DNA of 64,000 nucleotides from Microvirga zambiensis WSM3693 (lineage in GTDB: Bacteria; Pseudomonadota; Alphaproteobacteria; Rhizobiales; Beijerinckiaceae): the NCBI RefSeq assembly GCF_016735695.1, contig NZ_JAERQD010000014.1:1-64000 (forward strand), in the 5' to 3' direction. The notes under the pieces were generated by a model, which was not told where the DNA came from, made no database searches, and saw only the letters and a list, made by a program, of their open reading frames with translations. The position numbers were made by a program, and so were the translations under genes. The stretch's first letter is position 1. The number at the start of each line of letters is the position of its first letter. Shown one piece after another: positions 39,361 through 47,473 of this stretch.

Positions 39361-40171
39361 TGAGTGGCGCTGCCTATCCCTGAAACGAGTGATGTATGCA
39401 GTCTTGAACCGTCGATACGCAGGCCGCCCGCGTTTGGTGGAGCAGCAAAGCGGCGTCATTATTCTGCGCTGCCAAGTAGCGGCACGCATCGCGCACGGAC
39501 GATTGCGGCCCGCCCTTGAACAAAGGATAGAGCACCTGATTCAAAAGTGGACCCGCCCTCGCTTTCGATGCCATGGGCCCGGCCACCATCGCATCGGGTC
39601 AGCTTGACCCAAGTTCGGAAACCGGCATCGATCTGCCTCCACTTCGATCTGCCCCAGTGACTGGGATCAGCCGCTGAGAACATGTCGAGGAGCGGTGAAG
39701 GCGCACCAGTCTAAATTAGCCAGCCGGCCGGTGGGCATCATGGGGTCGGGCGGCGCCGGAGATGCGACCGAACAGGGACGAGAACGATGCTCATGCGACC
39801 TTGCGGAAGAAAATCCTGAGGGGCATCCACTTCATGGCACGCGCCAAAAGAGCGCATCGTCGCGAGCCTGCAGTTTACCACCTTGCGCCAGTGTCGGGGC
39901 GTTGCTTGCAACGGCCTGAGATGGAAGGATTTCTCTGGTCGCCCTCCAAAGGTCTTTGTCAGGACCGCAGCGCGTCGAAGCGGGTTGACATTAAGAGACA
40001 TCTGGCAACACTTCTGTCCTTGCTAGAACATTATTAGCAGAAGTCGGACATATTCCGCATCGGCTTCTGCGTTCTGCTCAATTTCATGACGCTCACGCGG
40101 CGCTCTTTGGGGGCCGCACGCATTTTGCCGACCGAGGCACCCGCTGCCGACGTCGCCGGAAAGGTATTGCT
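39361..40171. other. Divergent intergenic region, AT3 gene / RTX beta-helix gene
   Basis: About 810 bases without a gene I can support; short readings in all frames are not homologous to anything I recognise. It contains a CTAAATTAG site at 39711 and a TTGACA at 39985 without a good -10 partner. Base composition is slightly lower in GC than in the dcw region. Confidence 0.5.
39711..39719. promoter_or_regulatory. CTAAATTAG palindrome, candidate EPS operator
   Basis: A 9-base near-perfect palindrome shared with the EPS intergenic sites at 50121, 50422 and 59496. It lies 350 bases upstream of the AT3 gene and about 450 upstream of the RTX beta-helix gene. Confidence 0.4.
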
Positions 40172-41815
40172 TTGACGACTTTGTATGTTTCTCCAACCGG
40201 ATCCGGCACCAGGGACGGTTCTTCCTGGGCCAATGCAGGTACGATTTCCAGCCTCTCAAGCTTCATCACCAAGGCCGGCGCGAACGGAGAGGTTCTTCTG
40301 CGCGCCGATCAGGGCGCCTACAAGGTGACCGGTCAGACAACCATCCGGGCGGGTGGCGAAGCAGGAGCGCCCGTCACGATCCGTGGCGTGGATGCGACCG
40401 GCAAGAGCATGGATGCGCAGTTCGTGGGCACGCGGGCGGCCGACTGGACAACAGGCAAACCCGAAGGAACGGAGGTCTTCCGTCTCCTGGCCGGCGCCGA
40501 CCATCTCAAATTTCAGAACATGGCGTTCGAGAACATCGGCAACGGCGCGTTCCGGATCGGTGCAGACATCAGGAATCTGACCCTCGAGCACATGCAGGCA
40601 AACAACGTAAGGCGATTCCTCGAGGATACGGTCTCGAGCGGATATGCGAGTGCCAGTGTCGACGGGCTCACCGTGAGAGATGTGACCATCGGCAAATTCT
40701 CTCAGAATGCCATCAAGCTCAGGTATGACAGCAGCAACATTCTTATCGAGAACGTCACCGGGCACGGTGATCTGAATACACCCGAGAAGTACGTGCAGGG
40801 TATCGCGCTCGACGACACGGCACACAATGTCGTATTCAGAAATGTCGCGATGCACAGCAGCAACGCGCGAGGTTCGAGCACCGAATACTGGAACGGCGAC
40901 GGATTCACCACGGAGACCGGCAACTACAATATTCGGTTCGAGAACACGATGGCGTCGGGCAATACCGATGCCGGCTATGATCTCAAGTCGAGCAGCACGG
41001 TTCTGATCAACACGATCGCGGAGGGCAACAACCGCAACTACCGTTTCTGGAGCACGTCGATCAGCATGGAGGGCGGGCAAAGTCTCGATCCTCGCTATTT
41101 CGGCGGCAGCGCCTCGACCGATCATTTCTGGCTCGCAGACGGCGCTCATGCGAAGATCAGCGGCGGCTCCATCCTGGATCGGAATGCCAACGTAACTGTA
41201 TTCGATCTGTGGAAGACGGGTGCGGTGCTGGAAGTCGACGGCACGACGATCGACACGATGGGGAAGTGGTCGGGGCTCGGATCGAACTCCCAGGTTGTCA
41301 TCATCACGCCGCCCGCGCCCGAGCCTGCTCCCTCGCCCGTTCCGCAGACGATCACGAGCACGGCGGGTCATGACGAGCTGCACGGCACCGCGGGCAGCGA
41401 TACGATCGATGGCCTAGGCGGTAACGATGCCCTCTCGGGCGGCGGAGGGAGCGACAGGCTGACGGGCGGCCTTGGTCAGGACATACTTTCCGGCGGCAGC
41501 GGAAAGGACTTTTTCTGTTTTACTGCCACCAGCGAGTCGGGATCATCCAAAACTGTCGACACGATCAAGGATTTCGTGATCGGTGAGGACAAGATCGACT
41601 ACTCGGCGATCGACGCGAGCACCAAGAGTACGGGCAATCAGTCCTTCGTATTCATCGGCGACGCCAAATTCAGCAAGGTGGCTGGTGAGCTGCGTGCCTT
41701 CAGCGTCAATGGCGTTACGGAGGTCCACGGCGATGTGAACGGCGATGGTCATGTCGATATCTGTGTCAAGCTGAGTGGTGCATTGCGCCTGACCGCCCAA
41801 GATTTCATCCTCTAG
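40172..41815 (+). CDS. Parallel beta-helix protein with C-terminal RTX calcium-binding repeats
   Basis: A 547-residue protein without a signal peptide. Residues about 1-370 form a right-handed parallel beta-helix like pectate-lyase-fold enzymes, with repeated short strands (LKFQNMAFENI, LTLEHMQANNV, ILIENVTGHG). The conserved EYWNGDGFTTE is at 238-248 and GYDLKSS near 268. From about 405, RTX nonapeptides follow (GSDTIDGLGGND, GGSGKDFF) and a C-terminal secretion-type region. Start is TTG at 40172 with GGAAAGG 7 bases upstream. It is probably exported by a type I system to cleave or modify EPS; a lyase activity is inference. A paralogue lies at 51472. Confidence 0.85.
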   Translation: MTTLYVSPTGSGTRDGSSWANAGTISSLSSFITKAGANGEVLLRADQGAYKVTGQTTIRAGGEAGAPVTIRGVDATGKSMDAQFVGTRAADWTTGKPEGTEVFRLLAGADHLKFQNMAFENIGNGAFRIGADIRNLTLEHMQANNVRRFLEDTVSSGYASASVDGLTVRDVTIGKFSQNAIKLRYDSSNILIENVTGHGDLNTPEKYVQGIALDDTAHNVVFRNVAMHSSNARGSSTEYWNGDGFTTETGNYNIRFENTMASGNTDAGYDLKSSSTVLINTIAEGNNRNYRFWSTSISMEGGQSLDPRYFGGSASTDHFWLADGAHAKISGGSILDRNANVTVFDLWKTGAVLEVDGTTIDTMGKWSGLGSNSQVVIITPPAPEPAPSPVPQTITSTAGHDELHGTAGSDTIDGLGGNDALSGGGGSDRLTGGLGQDILSGGSGKDFFCFTATSESGSSKTVDTIKDFVIGEDKIDYSAIDASTKSTGNQSFVFIGDAKFSKVAGELRAFSVNGVTEVHGDVNGDGHVDICVKLSGALRLTAQDFIL

Positions 41816-42473
41816 CGTGTGAGACGGTAGCATCGGATATGTCCCCAAATGTCGTCTACTTTGGGAGCAATCCAATGCTACCGGCAACAACGCGAGCGAT
41901 CCGTCGGCTCTGCAAACTGCCGGCGGATTTTTCTAATGCATCCACTTTGGTGGTATCGACGCTCTTTTGGATTGCCGCTTGTTGCGTGAGAGGCTGGATT
42001 TTCCGCGCGAACCCGAGAACGATCGTCCGGCTTGAGGCACATTTCGTTCATACAAGGCCCCTCATCGAGGCGCCACAGAGGTACTTCGTCCGATGTAGTC
42101 GATGCTCGTCGAGCACGCCCGCAACCTCAGGCGACGAGAGCCAGCATGATCCGCCAAGCTGTCGCGCCCCTTGCTATCAGTCGTCCCAAGATGTTCTTCG
42201 GGGATTGACAATCGATGGTATAGGGTGTCATCTGGCCGCAAGCAGTTCGGCCCGGATTTGCTTTTGACTACATTGCATATTTGTTGATCAGTACGTTGTT
42301 TCACAGAAGGCCGAACATCGTTGACTCGCAACTAGGTCTCGATAACCAAAGCGTACTTTTTTCGGGCGCCGCCCGTGAGCGGCATGTACCCACAGCCCGC
42401 GTAGCGTGATTCATATCGGGAAGCAGCAGGACGGAGATGCGCTCTCGTTTTTGATCGAGCAAAGGCCGAAGTC
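41816..42473. other. Intergenic region before the ExoF-like gene
   Basis: About 660 bases. It has the palindrome at 41826-41882 and otherwise nothing I can identify; a 142-codon reading (41839-42267) is Cys/Ser-rich, starts inside the palindrome and is not credible. The promoter of the ExoF-like gene should lie near its 3' end. Confidence 0.5.
41826..41882. repeat. Imperfect palindrome related to family A, just after the RTX gene
   Basis: Arms GGTAGCATCGGAT and ATCCAATGCTACC pair with one mismatch; inner TCCCCAAA and TTTGGGAG also pair. The GCATCGGA and CCAAA/TTTGG order is that of family A. It starts 11 bases after the RTX gene and could limit read-through. Confidence 0.6.
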
Positions 42474-43766
42474 ATGCGCTTCAACACATCGACACTTTGC
42501 GGTTTGCTCTGTTCCATTGCGATGATCGGCCTCCCGATCCGCGCGGCTGCCGACGATTATCGACTCGGCCCGCAGGACAAATTGCGCATCAGAGTTGTCG
42601 AATGGCGGGCTGGTAGCGCCGAATACTTTGATTGGGCAGTCTTTGCCAACGAATATGCCGTCAGCGCCTCCGGCACCGTCTCCTTACCGCTCATTGGAAG
42701 CCTTCCCGCAACCGGACGAACGACGGAGGAGTTCGCGACCTCCGTTGCGGAGACATTGCAGAAACGAGCCGGACTCTTGCGCCCGCCGGAAGCCACAGTC
42801 GAAATCGTTCAGTACAGGCCGGTCTATGTTGTCGGGACCGTGCAGCATTCGGGGGAATATCCCTATCGGCCCGGGATGACGGTCCTGCAGGCGATAGGTT
42901 TGGCGGGAGGCATTTTCCAGCAGCCCGGAACGGAGGCCGGTCGTACGGAGAAAGACCGCATTACGGCACAAGGGGTCCACGAAATTGCGCGTCTCGACGC
43001 TCGTCGGCTGCTCGTCCGTCGAGCGCGTCTCGGCGCCGAGCTCGAAGAGACCAGGCAGATCGCGACACCCGAGGAACTGCGCAATGACGCCGACGTCGCG
43101 CGCTTGATCGAGACCGAGTCAGCCGTCATGAATGCCCGCAGCGAGGCGCTAAAGTCGCAGCTGCTGGCCTTCTCTGAAATCAGGAACCTGTTCTCCAGGG
43201 AGGTCGAGGCTCTCGAGCAAAAGATCGAGGTCCAGAACAGGCAAATTGCCCTTGCCCGCCGTGAACAGCAGACCGTCAGTGCCTTGGTCAACAAGGGCTT
43301 GGCAGTTACCTCCCGAGAGTTCGCCCTGGAGCGCACATTGGCGGACCTCGAGAGCAAGCTGCTCGACTACACGACGGCCGTCCTCCGCGCCAGGCAGGAG
43401 ATTAGCAAGGCGGAGCGCGCCGCAGACGACCTGAAGGCCGAGCGGAAGGCAAGGATCGTTACCGAGAAGCAGGATACCGAAGCGCAGATCGACCAATCCA
43501 AGGCACGTCTCACGACCGCTTTGAGTCTTATCAACGCAGCGACGGACATCACGCCCCAGCTTCTCCTCGAAAAGCCGCTCGAAAAGCCGACGACGGTGTT
43601 CACCGTCATCCGCCGGGTTGGCACCAACACTGTCAAGACCGTCGTCGATGACACGGCAATGATCGAGCCAGGAGATGTGGTGCAGGTCGACCAAGTCGTT
43701 GGAGAGAGCGTCTCACCCGGGAAAGCCAGCATGAGGGCCGCCACAGAAGAGTCACTAACCCGATAA
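42474..43766 (+). CDS. ExoF/Wza-like polysaccharide export protein
   Basis: A 430-residue exported protein. A signal peptide (to about residue 26, IRAAADD) is followed by a Poly_export domain (YRLGPQDKLRIRVVEW), an SLBB domain (VYVVGTVQHSGEYPYRPGMTVLQAIGLAGG) and a long coiled coil (about residues 165-340) ahead of a second small domain. The coiled-coil version is that of ExoF of the rhizobial succinoglycan pathway, thought to link the inner-membrane co-polymerase to the outer membrane. It should form the export channel with the ExoP-like protein at 47470. Confidence 0.92.
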   Translation: MRFNTSTLCGLLCSIAMIGLPIRAAADDYRLGPQDKLRIRVVEWRAGSAEYFDWAVFANEYAVSASGTVSLPLIGSLPATGRTTEEFATSVAETLQKRAGLLRPPEATVEIVQYRPVYVVGTVQHSGEYPYRPGMTVLQAIGLAGGIFQQPGTEAGRTEKDRITAQGVHEIARLDARRLLVRRARLGAELEETRQIATPEELRNDADVARLIETESAVMNARSEALKSQLLAFSEIRNLFSREVEALEQKIEVQNRQIALARREQQTVSALVNKGLAVTSREFALERTLADLESKLLDYTTAVLRARQEISKAERAADDLKAERKARIVTEKQDTEAQIDQSKARLTTALSLINAATDITPQLLLEKPLEKPTTVFTVIRRVGTNTVKTVVDDTAMIEPGDVVQVDQVVGESVSPGKASMRAATEESLTR

Positions 43767-43913
43767 GAATGAATGCCCGATAGAGAGGCAAACAATTGGA
43801 GGAAATGCATCGAACAACCCGTCGGAGTGAGTTGGGCACCACCGAGGGTGGGTTCGAAGGAAGAGCTTCAAGGAGAACCATTACGCCAAGGTCGACATCT
43901 AGAGGAAAGCGGC

Positions 43914-44807
43914 ATGAGATCGATCTCAACGGAAGGGCTCGAAAGGCCGGACAATGTCAGCGCCGGCGCGGTTCCAATGCTACAATGGTTGCGCATAGAA
44001 GATCTGCTGGTTGATCCAGCGTATCAAAGGCCGATCGTCGGCCAAGGCCGGCGCAATGTTATGAGAATTGCGAAATCCTTCTCCTGGTCCTGCTTTTCCC
44101 CCGTTGTCGTCTCACCGATCGAGGGGGGAAAGTTCGTTATCATCGATGGGCAGCATCGGACCACAGCGGCGGCGCTTATCGGCTTCGACAGCGTCCCCTG
44201 CCAAGTGGTCATCGCTTCGCGGGAGCAGCAAGCAGCCGCCTTCAAAGCCATCAACGGAATCACCGTGGCGATCTCGCCAATGGCTCTGCATGCCGCCGCG
44301 GTCGTGGCCCGCGAGCCCTGGGCCATCGACACCGCCGATATCTGCCTCAGGGCCGACGTCGAGCTGCTTCGTTATCCGCTTCCTGTCGAGCGCCAGCGCC
44401 CTGGGCAGACCATGGCCGTTGGCGCGATCACGCAATGCTTGAAGCGCTTCGGTCCGGACACGTTGATTACGGCACTGCAATGTGTCACCCAAACTGCAAA
44501 CAACAAGCCGGGCGCGCTGACCTCGCGGATGATCCGTGCCCTGTGCGAGGTACTCCACAGCAACGGCCATTGGAGAGATAGCGGGCTTGCCCTGTTGGAG
44601 GCATTCGATACGATCGAGCTGGCCGCGATCCAGACGCGGGCGGCAGTATACGCTGGAACGATGCGCATCAGCCAAGTCGAGAGCATCAGAGACCAGATCC
44701 GCGCGGAGCTGAGCCAATTGCTGCCCGCACCAGACGTGCAAATTTCGGGGCATTCGCCACCGAGGAGCGTCACCCATGGGGTGAGCTCGCTGTCCGAAAG
44801 ACACTGA
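43914..44807 (+). CDS. ParB/sulfiredoxin-fold protein (DUF6551-like)
   Basis: A 297-residue protein whose N-terminal half matches the ParB N-domain fold: LRIEDLLVDPAYQRPI, FSPVVVSPIEGGKFVIIDGQHRTTAAAL and the QQAAAFKAIN stretch. The GQHRT motif corresponds to the ParB nucleotide-binding box. The C-terminal half is helical and not recognised. No DNA-binding helix-turn-helix is evident. The ATG at 43914 has AGAGGAAAG upstream. It lies on the same strand between ExoF-like and Wzy-like genes, an odd place since relatives usually occur in phages or plasmids. No function is assigned. Confidence 0.75.
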   Translation: MRSISTEGLERPDNVSAGAVPMLQWLRIEDLLVDPAYQRPIVGQGRRNVMRIAKSFSWSCFSPVVVSPIEGGKFVIIDGQHRTTAAALIGFDSVPCQVVIASREQQAAAFKAINGITVAISPMALHAAAVVAREPWAIDTADICLRADVELLRYPLPVERQRPGQTMAVGAITQCLKRFGPDTLITALQCVTQTANNKPGALTSRMIRALCEVLHSNGHWRDSGLALLEAFDTIELAAIQTRAAVYAGTMRISQVESIRDQIRAELSQLLPAPDVQISGHSPPRSVTHGVSSLSERH

Positions 44808-44905
44808 AGGTTCCGCTGGAGAGGCCGGAACATGCGATGTCGCGAACATATTGCGCGGAGCCAGAGGCCGTCATCGGCGGGAAGTAGCATCGCTATCGGA
44901 GATCG

Positions 44906-46246
44906 ATGAGCATGGAACTGAATGTCCCGACATTCTCCCCCTACGTTGTCGGAGGCGTATACCTGGCTCTTCTTCCGCTGACTCTGTTCGCGCTGCTCCG
45001 CCACGGAGATGCGGCGACACGCTTTCTGGTTCTCGCTCTGTGGCTGCGCTATCTCCTCTCGGCGCTCCACCCATACACATACCCGCCGATGGCGGGTGGA
45101 TTGTCGCTGAATGCGCTGGGCTCGATCATGGTCACGGCGATCGGGCTCCTGATCATCGACCGGCGCCTTCTGTTGCTGAAGGTCTTTGGAGGGGTCTATC
45201 TCGTAGTCGCCGCGACGGTCGCCAGCGCGAGCATCAACAATCCTGCAGACGTTGTCGGCAGCCTGACAAAATGGGGATACTTCGTTGTCCTCACGGCGGC
45301 GGCCTTCCAAGCGCTCGGTCGCCACGGTTCCGGCGCCGTGTTTGGCACCTTGATCGTTGCCTTCCTGCCTCCTCTCACCCTCCAGGCCTTGTCCGTCGTC
45401 GTCGGCCTAGGCAAGTTCAGTACATCCGATAGCTCGATATGTTTTATCGGCGGGTACAATCATGAGGCCGCATTCTCGATCATCTTGCTGACCTTCCTCT
45501 ATTGCGCATGTTTCCTCGAGCCCAAGCGGCCGATCCTCACCATGGTGTGCATCCCCATTGCACTCGTCGCGCTGCTTCTGGCCAACTACCGAACCTCGCT
45601 TCTCGCTGCGATCCCTGTTGTCGTTGCGGCCCCGCTTATGGGAGCGGTCCGGCGCGTTTCACCGTCCGACCGACCATACGTGCTCGGCGTGTTCTGTCTT
45701 GCGGGCGCCATGCTTTTCTATGTCGCGGTCATTGCCCTGCAAGAGCGCTTCAACGATCTGTTCGTCACGCTGGCCAACCTCTCCGACCTCGTGAAGCCGC
45801 CGGAGTATTATACCGCGTCCGACGAGGAGCTGCTCTCGGCCCGTGCCGTCATCTGGAGCCGGTATATCAGCGCCTATCTCGAAGGTTCGCTCCTCAACCT
45901 TGCCTTCGGTTTTGGTCCAGATTCCTGGGAGGATGTCTTCACGCGATATGCTCACAACACATTCATATCGTCGCTCTACGAGATTGGAGTCGTCGGCCTT
46001 GCCAGCATGATCGTCCTGTTCGTGTCGAACTTCAGGTTCGCCTTTGCCAGCGCGCCCGCATATCGCCCTCTCGTTGTCGGCGCGCATGTGGGATTTCTCA
46101 TTCTCAACCTGGCAACGATGCCGCTCTGGCTGATCGAAGGAAATATCCTTCTTGCTTTGACGCTAGCCTATACCTTGCACGTGCAGAGGCCCAGATATGT
46201 TCATGTCGTTAGCAATCCGCCTCAGGTGCGGCCATTCCCCATCTAG
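44906..46246 (+). CDS. ExoQ/Wzy-like polysaccharide polymerase (O-antigen ligase family)
   Basis: A 446-residue integral membrane protein with about 11-12 hydrophobic segments and a large periplasmic loop (about residues 285-340, holding RAVIWSRYISAYLEGSLLNLAFGFG). A later YAHNTFISSLYEIG carries the conserved His typical of the Wzy_C family. It should polymerise the repeat unit on undecaprenyl pyrophosphate in the periplasm. The ATG at 44906 may be replaced by the one two codons later. It ends 42 bases before a convergent glycosyltransferase gene. Confidence 0.88.
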   Translation: MSMELNVPTFSPYVVGGVYLALLPLTLFALLRHGDAATRFLVLALWLRYLLSALHPYTYPPMAGGLSLNALGSIMVTAIGLLIIDRRLLLLKVFGGVYLVVAATVASASINNPADVVGSLTKWGYFVVLTAAAFQALGRHGSGAVFGTLIVAFLPPLTLQALSVVVGLGKFSTSDSSICFIGGYNHEAAFSIILLTFLYCACFLEPKRPILTMVCIPIALVALLLANYRTSLLAAIPVVVAAPLMGAVRRVSPSDRPYVLGVFCLAGAMLFYVAVIALQERFNDLFVTLANLSDLVKPPEYYTASDEELLSARAVIWSRYISAYLEGSLLNLAFGFGPDSWEDVFTRYAHNTFISSLYEIGVVGLASMIVLFVSNFRFAFASAPAYRPLVVGAHVGFLILNLATMPLWLIEGNILLALTLAYTLHVQRPRYVHVVSNPPQVRPFPI

Positions 46247-46288
46247 GGGCGATCGTGAATGGAGCATCAGGCCTGGCAATGAAGGTTC

Positions 46289-47473
46289 TCAGATCCTCAC
46301 CTCCTGAGGGTCGGCACTGGTATCACGCACAGCAGGGCAAAGACGGTCGTAAATATCCATGACCTTTTTCGCATGCGTGCTTGCCGAGACATCAATGGCA
46401 ACCCGGGCGCGCTCATGGCTTCCGAGAGCGACGGCTTCAGGCGCCATCAGGATGTCGAGTGCGACCTGAGCGAATTCGTCCGCGGCGCCCGGCATGGGGA
46501 TCAGACGGCCCCCACGCCAGGCATTCCAAATCTCCCGATAGCCGGCATCGTCGGTAGCAACGTATGGCGTTCCAACGATGGCTGCCTCGACGAGTGTGCG
46601 GCCGAATGGCTCACGAACGGAGGTCGCGATCAGAAGGTCCAGTGCCGCGATGTTTCGTTCTCCCGGCAGATGAAACCCAGCGAATGTCACCCGCTCGGCA
46701 ATCCCAAGATCCTGCGCCATCCGCGCGAGGTCGCGTTCCGTCCAGTTGCCGTCACGCCCGAAGACCACGAAATGGCAATCGGCTCTCACCCGCAGCAATC
46801 TCGAGCAGATCTGCAGGAACAGGTCCGGGCGCTTCCAGAAATGGAAATTGCCGACAAACCCGATCAGGACTCGATCCGACGGGCAGCCATGTTCGGCTGC
46901 AAACCGGCGCGCGTCCGCCCGCTGTGCGCTCTTGGCATCGATGTGGATCGGGTTGAGCACCAGCGTGCTTCTGGCCGGCGCGACGAATGGAATATTGTCC
47001 TGGCATGACGCCGAGATGCAGATGACCTCATGGGCGAGACCAATGAGAAGGCGCTTCGGAAGCGTCATCCGATTGAGCGAGCGGTGGTGATACACGACAC
47101 GCTTTCCGGCAAGCCGCGCGACGGGTCCCCAGGACTGCATCGTCCGCAAATCGTTGAAATGAACAACGCTTTCCGCTGGAAATGTCCCTGCGATTTGCAG
47201 GCGCGCGAACAACCGACGCGCGTCATACAGCGGATGATGACGGGATGTCGGCGCCTCATTCGTCGGGATGACGCGAAGCCCACTCTCGATCGCTTGGCGG
47301 GCGATCAGAGTGCCTGCCGAGCAGAGGACGCAGCATTGAAGTCCGAACTCCCCCTGGAGCGTTCGCGCGAGAGTAAAGGTGGAAACATGGCTCCCGCCCA
47401 TCTCACTGCCCACGAACGGGAACACGACTGCCCTAACGCCTCGCCCCCTGGACTGCGCCTTCGACGTCGTCAT
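46289..47473 (-). CDS. Family 4 glycosyltransferase (GT-B)
   Basis: A 394-residue GT-B enzyme. The N-terminal domain starts VVFPFVGSEMGGSHVSTFTLA and the C-terminal donor-binding domain has LIGFVGNFHFWKRPDLFLQ, VVFGRDGNW and SVREPFGRTLVEAAIVGTPYVATD with the conserved Glu pair region. It is a clear paralogue of the enzyme at 53929 (shared GGSH, YHHR and EPFGRTLVEA segments). The ATG overlaps the ExoP-like TGA by 4 bases, so it is translated with it. It probably adds one sugar of the EPS repeat unit; sugar unknown. Confidence 0.9.
   Translation of the reverse strand: MTTSKAQSRGRGVRAVVFPFVGSEMGGSHVSTFTLARTLQGEFGLQCCVLCSAGTLIARQAIESGLRVIPTNEAPTSRHHPLYDARRLFARLQIAGTFPAESVVHFNDLRTMQSWGPVARLAGKRVVYHHRSLNRMTLPKRLLIGLAHEVICISASCQDNIPFVAPARSTLVLNPIHIDAKSAQRADARRFAAEHGCPSDRVLIGFVGNFHFWKRPDLFLQICSRLLRVRADCHFVVFGRDGNWTERDLARMAQDLGIAERVTFAGFHLPGERNIAALDLLIATSVREPFGRTLVEAAIVGTPYVATDDAGYREIWNAWRGGRLIPMPGAADEFAQVALDILMAPEAVALGSHERARVAIDVSASTHAKKVMDIYDRLCPAVRDTSADPQEVRI

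Noticed and set aside
39738..40037. Short frames on both strands between the AT3 and RTX genes, possible transposase remnants
   Set aside because: No transposase motif, terminal inverted repeat or target duplication could be identified.
41839..42267. A 142-codon plus-strand reading frame
   Set aside because: It begins inside the palindrome at 41826-41882, has no ribosome site and has a Cys/Ser-rich composition unlike its neighbours.
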